A program made the position numbers and the translations under genes. Below the pieces are notes generated by a model that worked only from the letters and a program-made list of their open reading frames with translations, did no database searches and was not told where the DNA came from. Positions 42,233 through 50,115 of a DNA stretch of 64,000 nt are shown in pieces. Within the stretch, counting starts at the first letter, position 1, and every line of letters starts with the position of its first letter. Source of the stretch: Thiodiazotropha sp040507035 (GTDB taxonomy: Bacteria > Pseudomonadota > Gammaproteobacteria > Chromatiales > Chromatiaceae); NCBI GenBank assembly GCA_040507035.1, contig JBEVVR010000017.1:62001-126000 (forward strand), read 5' to 3'.

Positions 42233-43303
42233 TTACTCATTGATTACGGATTCAAGCTCAGTCGCTTCGAGGCGCTCCATTTCTTCCTCAGAAAAGTAAA
42301 CTCTCCGTAACTGCCTTATCTGCTCCAGCTTGTCCTCTTCACTAAGCCCTGCCGTAATAATATATTGCCGTTGCCGCCAATAACCCTGGAATCTTTGTTT
42401 CCATTCACTGCCATTTACCATCTTGTCCATGGGCGGTTCGTTCAAAGCGTTGACTGAAATTGTCTGATTATTTAATCCATCCCGGTTTATTGTTACTGGA
42501 TCAAATTCCTTTATTGTTGCTATTTGTCGCTGTATTTCTCTTTCAAGAATTCTCTGGCGTTGTAATTTCTCCTCCTCGCTCAAACCGGTGTCCCTTGCCA
42601 ATTCAACCAACTCCAGCATATGCCGAGTCACTATCTCTTCTTCGGCAAAGAGCTTGTCAGCCATCTTCTGCCCGAGATAGGCGCGTCTCATCTGGACCAG
42701 ATCTTCAAAGTCAAGTGCTGAGTCACTATCGATTAGGCTTTTGTTTTGATTGATTATCTCGTTTTCAGCAAGCCTATATTCATAGTAGTTTGCCAGCAGA
42801 TTTGAAGCCTGCTCACCTGCCACACCAGGCAACTCCAAACGTATCAACTTCTGCAGTTCAATGACTGCCTGTTCGTCGTTCAGACGTGTAAGCGCTATGA
42901 AAGCATTTTGCAGTATCTTCTTAGCAGCTAAATCGATGACCAGGTTTCCATCATCGTCCAAATTAATTTGACTTATAATTTCTATAACCTTGGCTTTGTC
43001 AAAAAAGTTACTGTTTAAACTCTGATTACCTAGCGATTGAAATGAGCCTGATTTCCCATCCATATTCAGTTCTGCTTGTTCAATATATCGCCTGGATAGC
43101 CCAACATCGTTAAAAGATGGTTGTTCTGTTGCGATGGCCTGCTGATCAGTCCTACCTGCCTCATATGCCTCCTTTTTTAGAAACAATTGCGCTGGCCTTG
43201 ATGAATACCAATAGAGTAAGGCACCGAAGATAATAGCGACAAATAAAACACTGGCAAGAGATGAAGGTTTAAGTAAATTCATCAGATTATCCGTTCTACG
43301 CAT
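42233..43303 (-). CDS. Lipase chaperone (Lif family)
   Basis: A 356-residue protein with an N-terminal membrane anchor (about residues 15-33) and a long helical periplasmic region. The C-terminal repeat RRVYFSEEEMERLEATE and the internal LAEEEIVTRHMLELVELARD-like element (KLFAEEEIVTRHMLELVE) are typical of lipase-specific foldases. It lies 378 bp after the minus-strand hydrolase gene at 43682, which may be its client. Confidence 0.7.
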   Translation of the reverse strand: MRRTDNLMNLLKPSSLASVLFVAIIFGALLYWYSSRPAQLFLKKEAYEAGRTDQQAIATEQPSFNDVGLSRRYIEQAELNMDGKSGSFQSLGNQSLNSNFFDKAKVIEIISQINLDDDGNLVIDLAAKKILQNAFIALTRLNDEQAVIELQKLIRLELPGVAGEQASNLLANYYEYRLAENEIINQNKSLIDSDSALDFEDLVQMRRAYLGQKMADKLFAEEEIVTRHMLELVELARDTGLSEEEKLQRQRILEREIQRQIATIKEFDPVTINRDGLNNQTISVNALNEPPMDKMVNGSEWKQRFQGYWRQRQYIITAGLSEEDKLEQIRQLRRVYFSEEEMERLEATELESVINE

Positions 43304-43681
43304 ACAATATATATCTTACCCATACCCGGCATAGGCGGAAAATTATCACTACCACTCATGAACATAGTTTAGGCTAACCAGGCATTCATGAAAAAGGCAG
43401 ATGCGATAAATCAGGCCCATCAATAGTCCATCAAAGCGGATCTTTATATTGAACAGAGATTAAAGAGTGGGAATGAAGAGCGCTTTACTGCAACGCGGAA
43501 ACTGTTCTCTGGTAGTGGATCTGAGCGAACCCCCCGCTGGAATTTACATTGAGCCATATGTAGTTTGTGAGCCTCCGGTAGAACCAGAGGCAATTTGATT
43601 GCTATCCACATAGGGCTTTCCAGGGCACGCGAAAAGTGGCGCACTACTCAGCGTGATGGATTTAAAACCGCATCCGGTTTA
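43304..43681. other. Non-coding spacer
   Basis: A 378-bp stretch between the Lif gene and the hydrolase gene. Short frames exist on both strands but none has a ribosome site or recognisable sequence. Nothing else seen. Confidence 0.4.
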
Positions 43682-44497
43682 TCAAAAGCCTTTACGCTGG
43701 ACGTCCCAGCCACTCGCTGTACAAAAACCACAGTTGGCACCTTCAAACAGCGAGGCTGTTTCAGTGTCACCTTGCAATTGATACAAAAACCAAGCTGTCG
43801 TAATGCCACGAAAATCACCGCCATCATAGGTGGGTTCCATGTGGCCCGCGCCACGGCGTGTAGCCCAGAAGACCGGTACATTTGCACCATTGTAAATCGG
43901 TCGCTGATGCAGAGAGGGCGCCACCACGGTATCGGCACTACCGGAGAGTAATAACATGGGACCGTTCTGCTGTCCGAACGATGAACTTCGAACGCCAAAG
44001 CCAGAGGCATTGGGTTGAATTGGTGCTGTGGCATCGACTCTTCTATCGGTCCCGGCCATAACCGAACCGCCGCCACCCTGGGAGTGGCCGGTCGTTGCAA
44101 CCTGATCACTCAATTGACTCCCCAAAGAGTTGTAAACCCTATCCAGACAGTCAATCATCTCACTGCCTGAGCCCGCATTGGATGTATTAGCCGCGACAAC
44201 AACGAATCCCCATGAAGCCCAATGGCGAAGCAAGCGGGAATATGATGACGGTAGTGTACCTGTGCCATTACCCCAAACTATAACGGCATGGTTACTTGTG
44301 AGCGAAGAAGGCCTGTAGAGAGTACAGCTGTTTCCCAGGCTCTGCCGACTGACGGATTGACTACCGGTATTGGCGTACGCACTGGCAGGGTCACCATTAT
44401 TACCAGGGGGAGGCGTAAATGCTGTAGCGTTGGTTATTACTAACAGGCTTGATGCAATGATTGACAATATTGAAGTTAAATTAAAGTATTTATTCAC
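43682..44497 (-). CDS. Secreted alpha/beta hydrolase, cutinase/chlorophyllase-like
   Basis: A 271-residue exported hydrolase with a signal peptide ending near NATA. The nucleophile elbow is GHSQGGGGSV (Ser near residue 141), the oxyanion segment is VWGNGTGTLPSSY, and a likely Asp (SGSADTVV) and His (GAGHMEP) complete the triad. A cysteine pair near the C-terminus (CGFC) may form a disulfide. The layout resembles secreted cutinase-like and polyester-degrading esterases; the substrate cannot be read from sequence. Confidence 0.75.
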   Translation of the reverse strand: MNKYFNLTSILSIIASSLLVITNATAFTPPPGNNGDPASAYANTGSQSVSRQSLGNSCTLYRPSSLTSNHAVIVWGNGTGTLPSSYSRLLRHWASWGFVVVAANTSNAGSGSEMIDCLDRVYNSLGSQLSDQVATTGHSQGGGGSVMAGTDRRVDATAPIQPNASGFGVRSSSFGQQNGPMLLLSGSADTVVAPSLHQRPIYNGANVPVFWATRRGAGHMEPTYDGGDFRGITTAWFLYQLQGDTETASLFEGANCGFCTASGWDVQRKGF

Positions 44498-44802
44498 TAC
44501 TAGTATCCTTTATCTTACATCACTGATACTGACAATTATGAAATATGCAATCTACTCATATAGGTATTAACGTAACAAACCTAATCTGCTTGTTATGTTG
44601 AATTTAGCTAACGTCAGATCACTAAAATACATCACAGAGCCCGATTGAAACATTAACCAATTCACAGATAGTTAAGAGTTCTATCGTGAAAATCGAGCTA
44701 CCAACTTATATTGAAATTAAATATATATATGTTTAATTAGCTGTTTTTAAGTAATCATACCCTCCACCACACGAAGTAAAGCCAAAACAATCAACACAAC
44801 CA
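44498..44802. other. AT-rich non-coding region
   Basis: A 305-bp AT-rich stretch at the border between the lipase-like block and the cassette-like block. No gene, hairpin or promoter that I can support. Confidence 0.4.
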
Positions 44803-44840
44803 GATAAATACCTGCCCCAGCGATAAATACCTGCCCCAGC
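44803..44840. repeat. Tandem duplication of a 19-bp unit
   Basis: Two identical copies of gataaatacctgccccagc, back to back (44803-44821 and 44822-44840), just downstream of the minus-strand gene at 44857. Confidence 0.85.
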
Positions 44841-44856
44841 ATTTATTTGATGATTA

Positions 44857-45285
44857 TTATTTGAATTGACTTACATCATAACCATAATTTATCTCGGCAC
44901 TGCATATCCACATCAAACTATCCATGGGTACTCTCATGGTTTTCCTTTTACCATTGAATCTCGCCTCAAACTGCATCGCATTCTCAAACCAAGTAAAATT
45001 TGATATCGCTCCAGGTGAGATATCCAAAATAATCTTGTCATCATTAATGTACTTCTTAGCGAGGCCACAATCCTCTTTTTTCGCATCAACTATGATGCGG
45101 ACAGTATCGCCGACAAGCAACACATCGTAATAACAATACTGTAAATTTTGCATTAAATCCGACATGGGTTCTATTTGTGTAATAGACAGGTATACTTCAT
45201 ACTCGCTTTTGCTAAGTCTCTCATGTATATCGAGTAGGTTTTTTGTTGGGGTTTCGTAGGGATTGGGTTGGTCTGTATCGCTCAT
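44857..45285 (-). CDS. SspB-like protein (ClpXP adaptor family)
   Basis: A 142-residue cytoplasmic protein. The segment IILDISPGAISNFTWFENAM, followed by QFEARFNGKRKTMRVPMDSLMWI and AEINYGYDV, parallels SspB, where the core reads about VLNISPGAVSNL...ISFEARFGG...VPVAAVLAIYARENGQGM. SspB delivers ssrA-tagged and other substrates to ClpXP. This copy is divergent and not next to sspA, so it may recognise other tags. It lies in an AT-rich block of minus-strand genes. Confidence 0.6.
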   Translation of the reverse strand: MSDTDQPNPYETPTKNLLDIHERLSKSEYEVYLSITQIEPMSDLMQNLQYCYYDVLLVGDTVRIIVDAKKEDCGLAKKYINDDKIILDISPGAISNFTWFENAMQFEARFNGKRKTMRVPMDSLMWICSAEINYGYDVSQFK

Positions 45286-45315
45286 ACCCTGAGATCCTAT
45301 CTGTAATAACTACTA

Positions 45316-46044
45316 CTAGTCCTTTGTATTGTTAATTTTAGGTAGCTCTTTTCGATTGACAATTTTTAAAGTATCAATATCGAACAGGGCAGAATAACCA
45401 ATACCAGATTCTTGGTAGACTAAAAGTACTTGTTTGGTCTTTTCGATGTATGATTTTGTGACCATTTTATCAAAAGACTCTAATACAACCTTGTAATCAG
45501 TACCTATGGGTGTTGACACCCCTAGCGTTTGTTTATCGTCACTATTCAGGACCCCATCGTTGTTTGAGTCATTTTTTACAATTTCATAAAATATGACTTC
45601 AGTATCCACTTTGGCATTTCGATCTGAAAAATGGGGACATTGCTCAGTCCTTAAAATGATTTGTTTAATATCTTTAAACAGCCAGGATGAACTGTTCTCT
45701 TGCGAATTAACGAACAGCAGATTTTTCGATGGATTAGTAATAGAACTATCATATATACCGGATGATGCCAAAGCGAAGGACTGAGTCTTTACTTCTGCTT
45801 TTTCCGAAACCAATGGCAACATAACATACTCGTAGCCATATATACCTCTGGGATAGCCTAACACCCAATTCTCTTCACCTTTTGGATCATCGGCAACACT
45901 TAGAATCACCTCTTCTGGATTGTGCCCCCTTGTAGTACTGCTATAGATATCGATAAGAATAGTAACTCCAGAAAATACCAGGATTAGTAAAATAAGTAAG
46001 CCGTTAAGACGCCAGATCCACCTAAAAAATGCATTTGATTCCAT
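45316..46044 (-). CDS. Membrane-anchored protein of unknown function
   Basis: A 242-residue protein with one N-terminal helix (residues 10-32) and a periplasmic beta-rich part. It contains DSNNDGVLNSDD (about residue 165), which looks like a dockerin/EF-hand calcium loop, and a single cysteine. I do not recognise the family. It lies 30 nt upstream of the SspB-like gene on the same strand and could be co-transcribed. Confidence 0.6.
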   Translation of the reverse strand: MESNAFFRWIWRLNGLLILLILVFSGVTILIDIYSSTTRGHNPEEVILSVADDPKGEENWVLGYPRGIYGYEYVMLPLVSEKAEVKTQSFALASSGIYDSSITNPSKNLLFVNSQENSSSWLFKDIKQIILRTEQCPHFSDRNAKVDTEVIFYEIVKNDSNNDGVLNSDDKQTLGVSTPIGTDYKVVLESFDKMVTKSYIEKTKQVLLVYQESGIGYSALFDIDTLKIVNRKELPKINNTKD

Positions 46045-46152
46045 TTTAAATCACACCATGATCCACAAGAAATATTATCAATAAGAACATCGACACTATT
46101 ATTGTTAGCGCGATTATATTGCATTTAGTTCGATGAAGTTTTTAGCTGAATA

Positions 46153-46674
46153 CTATTTATGAAAGTACTTATTGCAAAAATCCTCCAGCTCATTCGTGCA
46201 TTCATGCCACTGCACATGAAGTTTATCTCCTAACTCCTTGTTTCCTTTATCGTATGCTTCTTCCGATTTAATCTGTAGAGATTGCTCGCGCTCCATTAGC
46301 TCGAGATGACGCGCGTAGGGAATACCCAGTTTATGCTCCATAACTTTTGCATACCACTCATTCTTCGTCTTTATCTGTTCTTCGGTTAGCGTAAAATTAT
46401 ACCTCTCCTGATCGTGATAAGTTCGGCCCTTAAGACTGGCTAAAATCTCGTCATATTCTTTCTTGTCAATTGTGAATGGCTTCCACTCGGCACCTCCACT
46501 CATTCCTGCTTCATCTCTTCCCCCAGCCAAGAACAGATTGATAATATCCAAGGGTGGTACGTAACCCATGTAGAGCAAGTGAGGTAGGGATATTAGGAAG
46601 TCGTCCAGTATATCTTCGGATTCAACTGATGCGGGGCCTATGGGAGGTAGATATTTGTAATTGATTTTTTTCAT
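46153..46674 (-). CDS. Hypothetical cytoplasmic protein
   Basis: A 173-residue acidic helical protein (MKKINYKYLPPIGPASVESE start) with a C-terminal charged helix. Not recognised. It starts 14 bp after the attC-like repeat at 46688-46771, as a gene cassette would, and its own 3' side shows no clear attC. Confidence 0.5.
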   Translation of the reverse strand: MKKINYKYLPPIGPASVESEDILDDFLISLPHLLYMGYVPPLDIINLFLAGGRDEAGMSGGAEWKPFTIDKKEYDEILASLKGRTYHDQERYNFTLTEEQIKTKNEWYAKVMEHKLGIPYARHLELMEREQSLQIKSEEAYDKGNKELGDKLHVQWHECTNELEDFCNKYFHK

Positions 46675-46687
46675 GGGGAGCTTGGCT

Positions 46688-46771
46688 GCCTAACGCCGCC
46701 AGCACGCGCGGCTTTGTAGTGGAGGCGAAGCCGCAACGAAAAAGCCGTCGCTGTGGCTGGCCTTGTTAGAT
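46688..46771 (-). repeat. attC-like site 1
   Basis: 84-bp imperfect inverted repeat. On the minus strand it starts ATCTAAC and ends GTTAGGC, both fitting the attC core boxes RYYYAAC and GTTRRRY, with inner pairing arms GGCCAGC / GCTGGC. It follows the stop of the Clp-N gene (46787) by 15 bp, the normal place for attC in a cassette. Confidence 0.55.
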
Positions 46772-46786
46772 GCAATTCGCGTCCTG

Positions 46787-47293
46787 CTATATTGAAACGA
46801 GTTCTTCTCTAGCTGCTTTGGCTAGAGACTCCCTGTCAATTCCTAAAACTTTAAACGCTCTCGGTACCACACCATGCTCTATGGAAGCAGCCACAATTAT
46901 TACATGGGCACCTTGTAGAGGACGATTTTTATCTTCTTTTTTTAGAGTATAAATGGATTTCATTAAATCTTGGCCAGAAGGCTGGGAATCGTGGAGGATT
47001 TTGTCTGATTTTATTGGCTCTACTTCAAGCTGAGTACCTTGCCGATGGATACCGACAGAGCTTAGCGCCTCATCATGCTGTGCTCTAATTGCATTTTTGA
47101 ATTTTTCGGAATCGATTCCAAATTTGTTAAATACTCGCTTAGCCGTACCGTCTTCTAGATTAAGCGCAGAAAGTACAAAGTGCTCGGCTCCTGGCTTTTC
47201 TTCACCCATGATATTTGCCTGCTCGTCTGCTCCGGGTATTAACTTTCCAATGGTTTTCATATCTTGAAAACGTAATAGCATGCGCTTAAACAT
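46787..47293 (-). CDS. Clp N-terminal-domain protein
   Basis: A 168-residue protein with a Clp_N fold (two repeats: ADEQANIMGEEKPGAEHFVL and LKKEDKNRPLQGAHVIIVA) but no ATPase domain. Clp_N domains bind substrates or adaptors of Clp proteases. The ATG at 47293 follows aaaagga; the frame is open further upstream inside the HTH gene. It overlaps that gene's end by 8 bp. The same two-gene pair is common in Actinobacteria, so horizontal transfer is plausible. Confidence 0.75.
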   Translation of the reverse strand: MFKRMLLRFQDMKTIGKLIPGADEQANIMGEEKPGAEHFVLSALNLEDGTAKRVFNKFGIDSEKFKNAIRAQHDEALSSVGIHRQGTQLEVEPIKSDKILHDSQPSGQDLMKSIYTLKKEDKNRPLQGAHVIIVAASIEHGVVPRAFKVLGIDRESLAKAAREELVSI

Positions 47294-47525
47294 CGCTTTT
47301 TCCTTTTCGGCCCGTTGTGTTATGAATGGATGCTGCGTGGCGTTTATGAGCTGCCTGCTTTGAAATACCCAGTGCTTGGGCGACTTGCGACCAACTCCAC
47401 CCTTGGGTAATAGCTTCTTTGACGGCCTTTCTTTCCAGCTGCTCTGCCATATGGCGAAGGGCAACAACAGCAGCCAGTGCATCTTCAGGATTGTTCGGTG
47501 ATGGAAGTGATTTTATATCGGTCAT
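47286..47525 (-). CDS. Small helix-turn-helix regulator
   Basis: A 79-residue protein with an N-terminal helix (LAAVVALRHMAEQLERKAVK) and a helix-turn-helix, QGWSWSQVAQALGISKQAAHKR. It is translationally coupled to the Clp-N gene. Its start codon lies at or within a few bases of the predicted transcription start, and two identical palindromes overlap the promoter, so it likely represses itself. Confidence 0.75.
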   Translation of the reverse strand: MTDIKSLPSPNNPEDALAAVVALRHMAEQLERKAVKEAITQGWSWSQVAQALGISKQAAHKRHAASIHNTTGRKGKSDV

Positions 47526-47527
47526 GC

Positions 47528-47571
47528 GTCAACAATAGTTGACGAAGGAGCGATTGTCAACTAATGTTGAC
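47528..47571 (-). promoter_or_regulatory. Promoter with two identical operators for the HTH/Clp-N operon
   Basis: On the minus strand, TTGACA (47560-47555), 17 bp, TATTGT (47537-47532): an excellent sigma-70 promoter ending a few bases before the ATG (47525), so the message is nearly leaderless. Two palindromes GTCAAC-N4-GTTGAC at 47528-47543 and 47556-47571, 28 bp apart, cover the -10 and -35 boxes. Confidence 0.75.
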
Positions 47572-47602
47572 GATCCAAAGTCGATGGTAGAACACTGCGG
47601 GC

Positions 47603-47658
47603 ATCTAGCGCCTGGTTGTGCTGCGCCGTCAGGCGTCGGCACGAACCACTTGTTATGT
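47603..47658. repeat. attC-like site 2 (one core box altered)
   Basis: 56-bp imperfect inverted repeat with arms tggttgtgctgcgcc and ggcgtcggcacgaacca around gtca. Minus-strand ends are ACATAAC and GCTAGAT; the latter differs by one base from GTTAGAT. Extra unpaired bases in one arm are typical of attC. Confidence 0.45.
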
Positions 47659-47704
47659 TTTCTGACCCGCACTATAATGTGTATATAGTTATCTCTTATA
47701 CACA
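47650..47704 (+). promoter_or_regulatory. vapBC promoter and operator
   Basis: TTGTTA (47650-47655), 17 bp, TATAAT (47673-47678) forms a strong promoter; its -35 box overlaps the attC-like end. The dyad TGTGTATA-N11-TATACACA (47678-47685, 47697-47704) directly follows and is a likely VapBC autoregulation site. Confidence 0.7.
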
Positions 47705-47714
47705 CAGGTGCATT

Positions 47715-47909
47715 ATGCGTACAAACATAGTAATAGACGATGACTTGATGGCGCAAGCATTAAAAGCCACAGGCCTAGACACCAAAAAAGATGTCGTAGA
47801 ACAAGGACTTAAGCTTTTGGTGAAAAGAAGCAAGCAGCAATCTATCAGAAGCTTGCGAGGCAAAATCAAGTGGGAAGGTAACCTAGATGAGATGAGGGAT
47901 AATGAGTGA
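47715..47909 (+). CDS. vapB: VapB-type antitoxin
   Basis: A 64-residue antitoxin starting MRTNIVIDDDLMAQALKATG, the DNA-binding ribbon-helix-helix of the VapB (type II antitoxin) family, followed by a toxin-binding tail ending WEGNLDEMRDNE. The ATG at 47715 follows aggtg; longer in-frame starts run into the promoter. Its stop overlaps the vapC GTG. Confidence 0.88.
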   Translation: MRTNIVIDDDLMAQALKATGLDTKKDVVEQGLKLLVKRSKQQSIRSLRGKIKWEGNLDEMRDNE

Positions 47910-48307
47910 TCCTAGCGGATACCAGCGTTTGGATTGACTACCTCAATGGTAAAATCACTCCACAAACAGATTTACTCGATGAATGCCTGATAGAGGGAAC
48001 TCTCGCAATGGGAGATCTAATTTTTCTTGAGATCCTTCAAGGTATTCGCGATGACAAGCAATACAAACAAGTGAAAACCAAGCTATCACTATTAGATCAA
48101 TATTCAATGTTTAATCCATCGATGGTCGTTAAGTGCGCAGACAATTTTCGCTCTTTGCGCAAGAAAGGGATAACAATCCGAAAGACTAATGATGTAATCA
48201 TTGCGTCTTTTTGCATAGATAAGAAAATGGGGCTTTTATATACGGACAGAGACTTTAAACCGTTCAGTAAACACCTTGGTTTGAAATCGGCATATCGTGA
48301 AACATAA
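47906..48307 (+). CDS. vapC: VapC PIN-domain toxin
   Basis: A 133-residue PIN-domain ribonuclease. Acidic catalytic residues are visible: Asp5 (LADTSVW), Glu42 or 43 (FLEILQG), Asp near 95 (TNDVIIAS) and Asp near 113 (YTDRDF). VapC toxins cut tRNA or rRNA. GTG start overlapping vapB. The TAA lies within the attC-like site 3, as in integron cassettes. Confidence 0.9.
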   Translation: MILADTSVWIDYLNGKITPQTDLLDECLIEGTLAMGDLIFLEILQGIRDDKQYKQVKTKLSLLDQYSMFNPSMVVKCADNFRSLRKKGITIRKTNDVIIASFCIDKKMGLLYTDRDFKPFSKHLGLKSAYRET

Positions 48308-48371
48308 CAGTGTCTTATGTGGACGGCACAAATAATGACTTATGACGCAGGCAACAAATATTGTGTTATGC
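48302..48371. repeat. attC-like site 3
   Basis: 70-bp element bounded by ACATAAC (48302-48308) and GTTATGC (48365-48371), with partly pairing inner arms. It starts at the vapC stop codon. The core boxes fit the relaxed attC pattern only; weaker than site 1. Confidence 0.35.
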
Positions 48372-48733
48372 CGCCAAAAGTACTATATATGTTCTCTGAT
48401 AAGCCTGATCCCATGAATCGCCCAAACTGATGAAAAAATGAGAGTCTGCCACGGTCCTCAGAAACAGGTTGGCAAGGAAATTCCTGGATAATTGGCGCCT
48501 CCTGCTTCCCCTCCAATAACCTTCCCTTAGAAATCAACTGATATTTCATGATTAGGTATACCTTCAATGCTTACGACGCGCTAAACGGGATTACTGCAAG
48601 GTGACGCCACACCAAATATAGCGTCAATGCATCTTTAGAGATTAATTCACCCAATCAGTGAAAAAACCTTGGCTTGACCCTTGGAGATAGACAAAAAATG
48701 TAGCAAAACTGAAAGCCAGTTTATGTTTACAGG
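48372..48733. other. Non-coding region after the cassette-like block
   Basis: No gene I can support. A 75-codon minus-strand frame (48340-48567) overlaps attC-like site 3 and has no ribosome site. No integrase or attI is seen. Confidence 0.4.
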
Positions 48734-48781
48734 AGAAAAGGATGGCATCCCTGATGCAATGCTGGAGTGTGGATGCCATCC
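48734..48781 (-). terminator. Terminator of the fcc operon
   Basis: Perfect 11-bp stem GGATGGCATCC / GGATGCCATCC (48740-48750 and 48771-48781) followed on the minus strand by ttttctcc, 22 bp after the fccB stop. Confidence 0.8.
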
Positions 48782-48802
48782 CTGGCAATCGCTGAGTTAT
48801 CC

Positions 48803-50098
48803 CTACCCCAGCATGTCATTGATGACGTTCTTGAACCAACTATGGGCATAACTCACCTCGCGCTTGCGCTGCTCCGCCGACGCATCCATGGGTGACAGCC
48901 CCCCCGCCCCTTTGATGGGGAGTATGGTGTTGTTGGCTTCGTCCAGTTGGTAGACCGCGGCCACGGATATGCCGTGGGCCTCGCCGAGGATGCTGTAGCA
49001 GGTGTTGACGTAGGTGGGATCGCCGGGATCGGCGCCGGCGAACTTGGCGACGATGGCGGCGGCGGCGACCTTGGCCTGGGAGTTGGCGGCGTAGGCCGAT
49101 TTCGGCATCTTGGCGGCGCTGGAGGCGTCACCCAGGACATAGACATCGGGGTGTAGGGTCGATTCGAAGGTGCGCTTGTTGACCGGGCACCAGTCGCCCT
49201 CGGTCAGGTTGGAGGCGAAGGCCACCTTGCCGGCCTTCTGTGGCGGGATGATGTTGATCACATCGGCGGTGAACTCCTCGATCTCCGCCTGCAGGGTGCG
49301 GCTCTCAGGATAGAGCTCCTCCACTGTGCCACCCCCCGCGGCGCCGACCCACTCGATCATGGCGTTCTCGGTGCCGAAGCCATAAAGCTGGGACCAGCCC
49401 TGCTTGAACAGCCCCTGCTTGGAGAAGGCGTCCTTGGGATCGAGGATCAGAATCTTTGCCTTCGGCTTATGGTGCTTGCAGTACATGGCGATCTGCGCGG
49501 CCCGCTCGTAGGGTCCCGGGGGACACTTGTAGGGATTGGGCGGGGCGACGATGATCACCTTGCCCCCTTCCGGCATCGACTCGATCTGCTTGCGCAGGGT
49601 GATCGTCTGCGGGCCGGCATTCCAGGCATGGGGGATGGTCTCGGCCACCTCAGGATTGTAGCCTTCGATGGCCTCCCATTTGAAATCGATCCCGGGGGAG
49701 ACCACACAGGCATCGTAATCGAACCTGCCGCTCTTTTCGGTGACCACCTGTCTCTTGTCCGCCTCGATGGCGCTGACCCTATCGATGACGACCTCCACCC
49801 CATGCCCCTTCAGGCCTTCGTAATCGAAGGTGATGGAGTCGATAGTGCGGTCGCCGCTCAATACCTCGTTACTCATGAAACAGGAGGTATAGTGCTTCTT
49901 CGCCTCGATCAGGGTGACCTTGATATCGGGATTCAGCTTGCGCAGGTATTTGGCGGCGGTACTGCCCCCTACTCCGCCACCCACGATCACCACCCTGGGG
50001 CTGTTGGCCAGGGCCAGGGTGGGAAGCAGCAGGGAGCTGCCTGCCAGAGTGAGGCCGCCACCGACACGGATGAAGTCTCTGCGATTGATTTTGTTCAT
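48803..50098 (-). CDS. fccB: Flavocytochrome c sulfide dehydrogenase, flavoprotein subunit
   Basis: A 431-residue periplasmic FAD protein that oxidises sulfide to sulfur or polysulfide and passes electrons to FccA. It has a Tat-type start (INRRDFIRVGGGLTLAGSS), the FAD motif VVIVGGGVGGSTAAKYL, and the two redox cysteines expected for FCSD (YTSCFMSNEVLSG and PYKCPPGPYERA). The ATG at 50098 follows gagaagga. It is the third gene of an operon with fccA and a multihaem cytochrome. Confidence 0.95.
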   Translation of the reverse strand: MNKINRRDFIRVGGGLTLAGSSLLLPTLALANSPRVVIVGGGVGGSTAAKYLRKLNPDIKVTLIEAKKHYTSCFMSNEVLSGDRTIDSITFDYEGLKGHGVEVVIDRVSAIEADKRQVVTEKSGRFDYDACVVSPGIDFKWEAIEGYNPEVAETIPHAWNAGPQTITLRKQIESMPEGGKVIIVAPPNPYKCPPGPYERAAQIAMYCKHHKPKAKILILDPKDAFSKQGLFKQGWSQLYGFGTENAMIEWVGAAGGGTVEELYPESRTLQAEIEEFTADVINIIPPQKAGKVAFASNLTEGDWCPVNKRTFESTLHPDVYVLGDASSAAKMPKSAYAANSQAKVAAAAIVAKFAGADPGDPTYVNTCYSILGEAHGISVAAVYQLDEANNTILPIKGAGGLSPMDASAEQRKREVSYAHSWFKNVINDMLG

Positions 50099-50115
50099 TG
50101 TTTCCTTCTCCGCGA

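Noticed and set aside
44803..44840. Start of a CRISPR or iteron array
   Set aside because: Only two copies, directly adjacent; best seen as a simple tandem duplication.
48340..48567. 75-codon minus-strand gene
   Set aside because: No ribosome site, overlaps an attC-like repeat, and the product has no recognisable feature.
44498..48802. Complete integron or genomic island with integrase
   Set aside because: No tyrosine recombinase, attI or tRNA gene is visible in the window; only attC-like repeats are.
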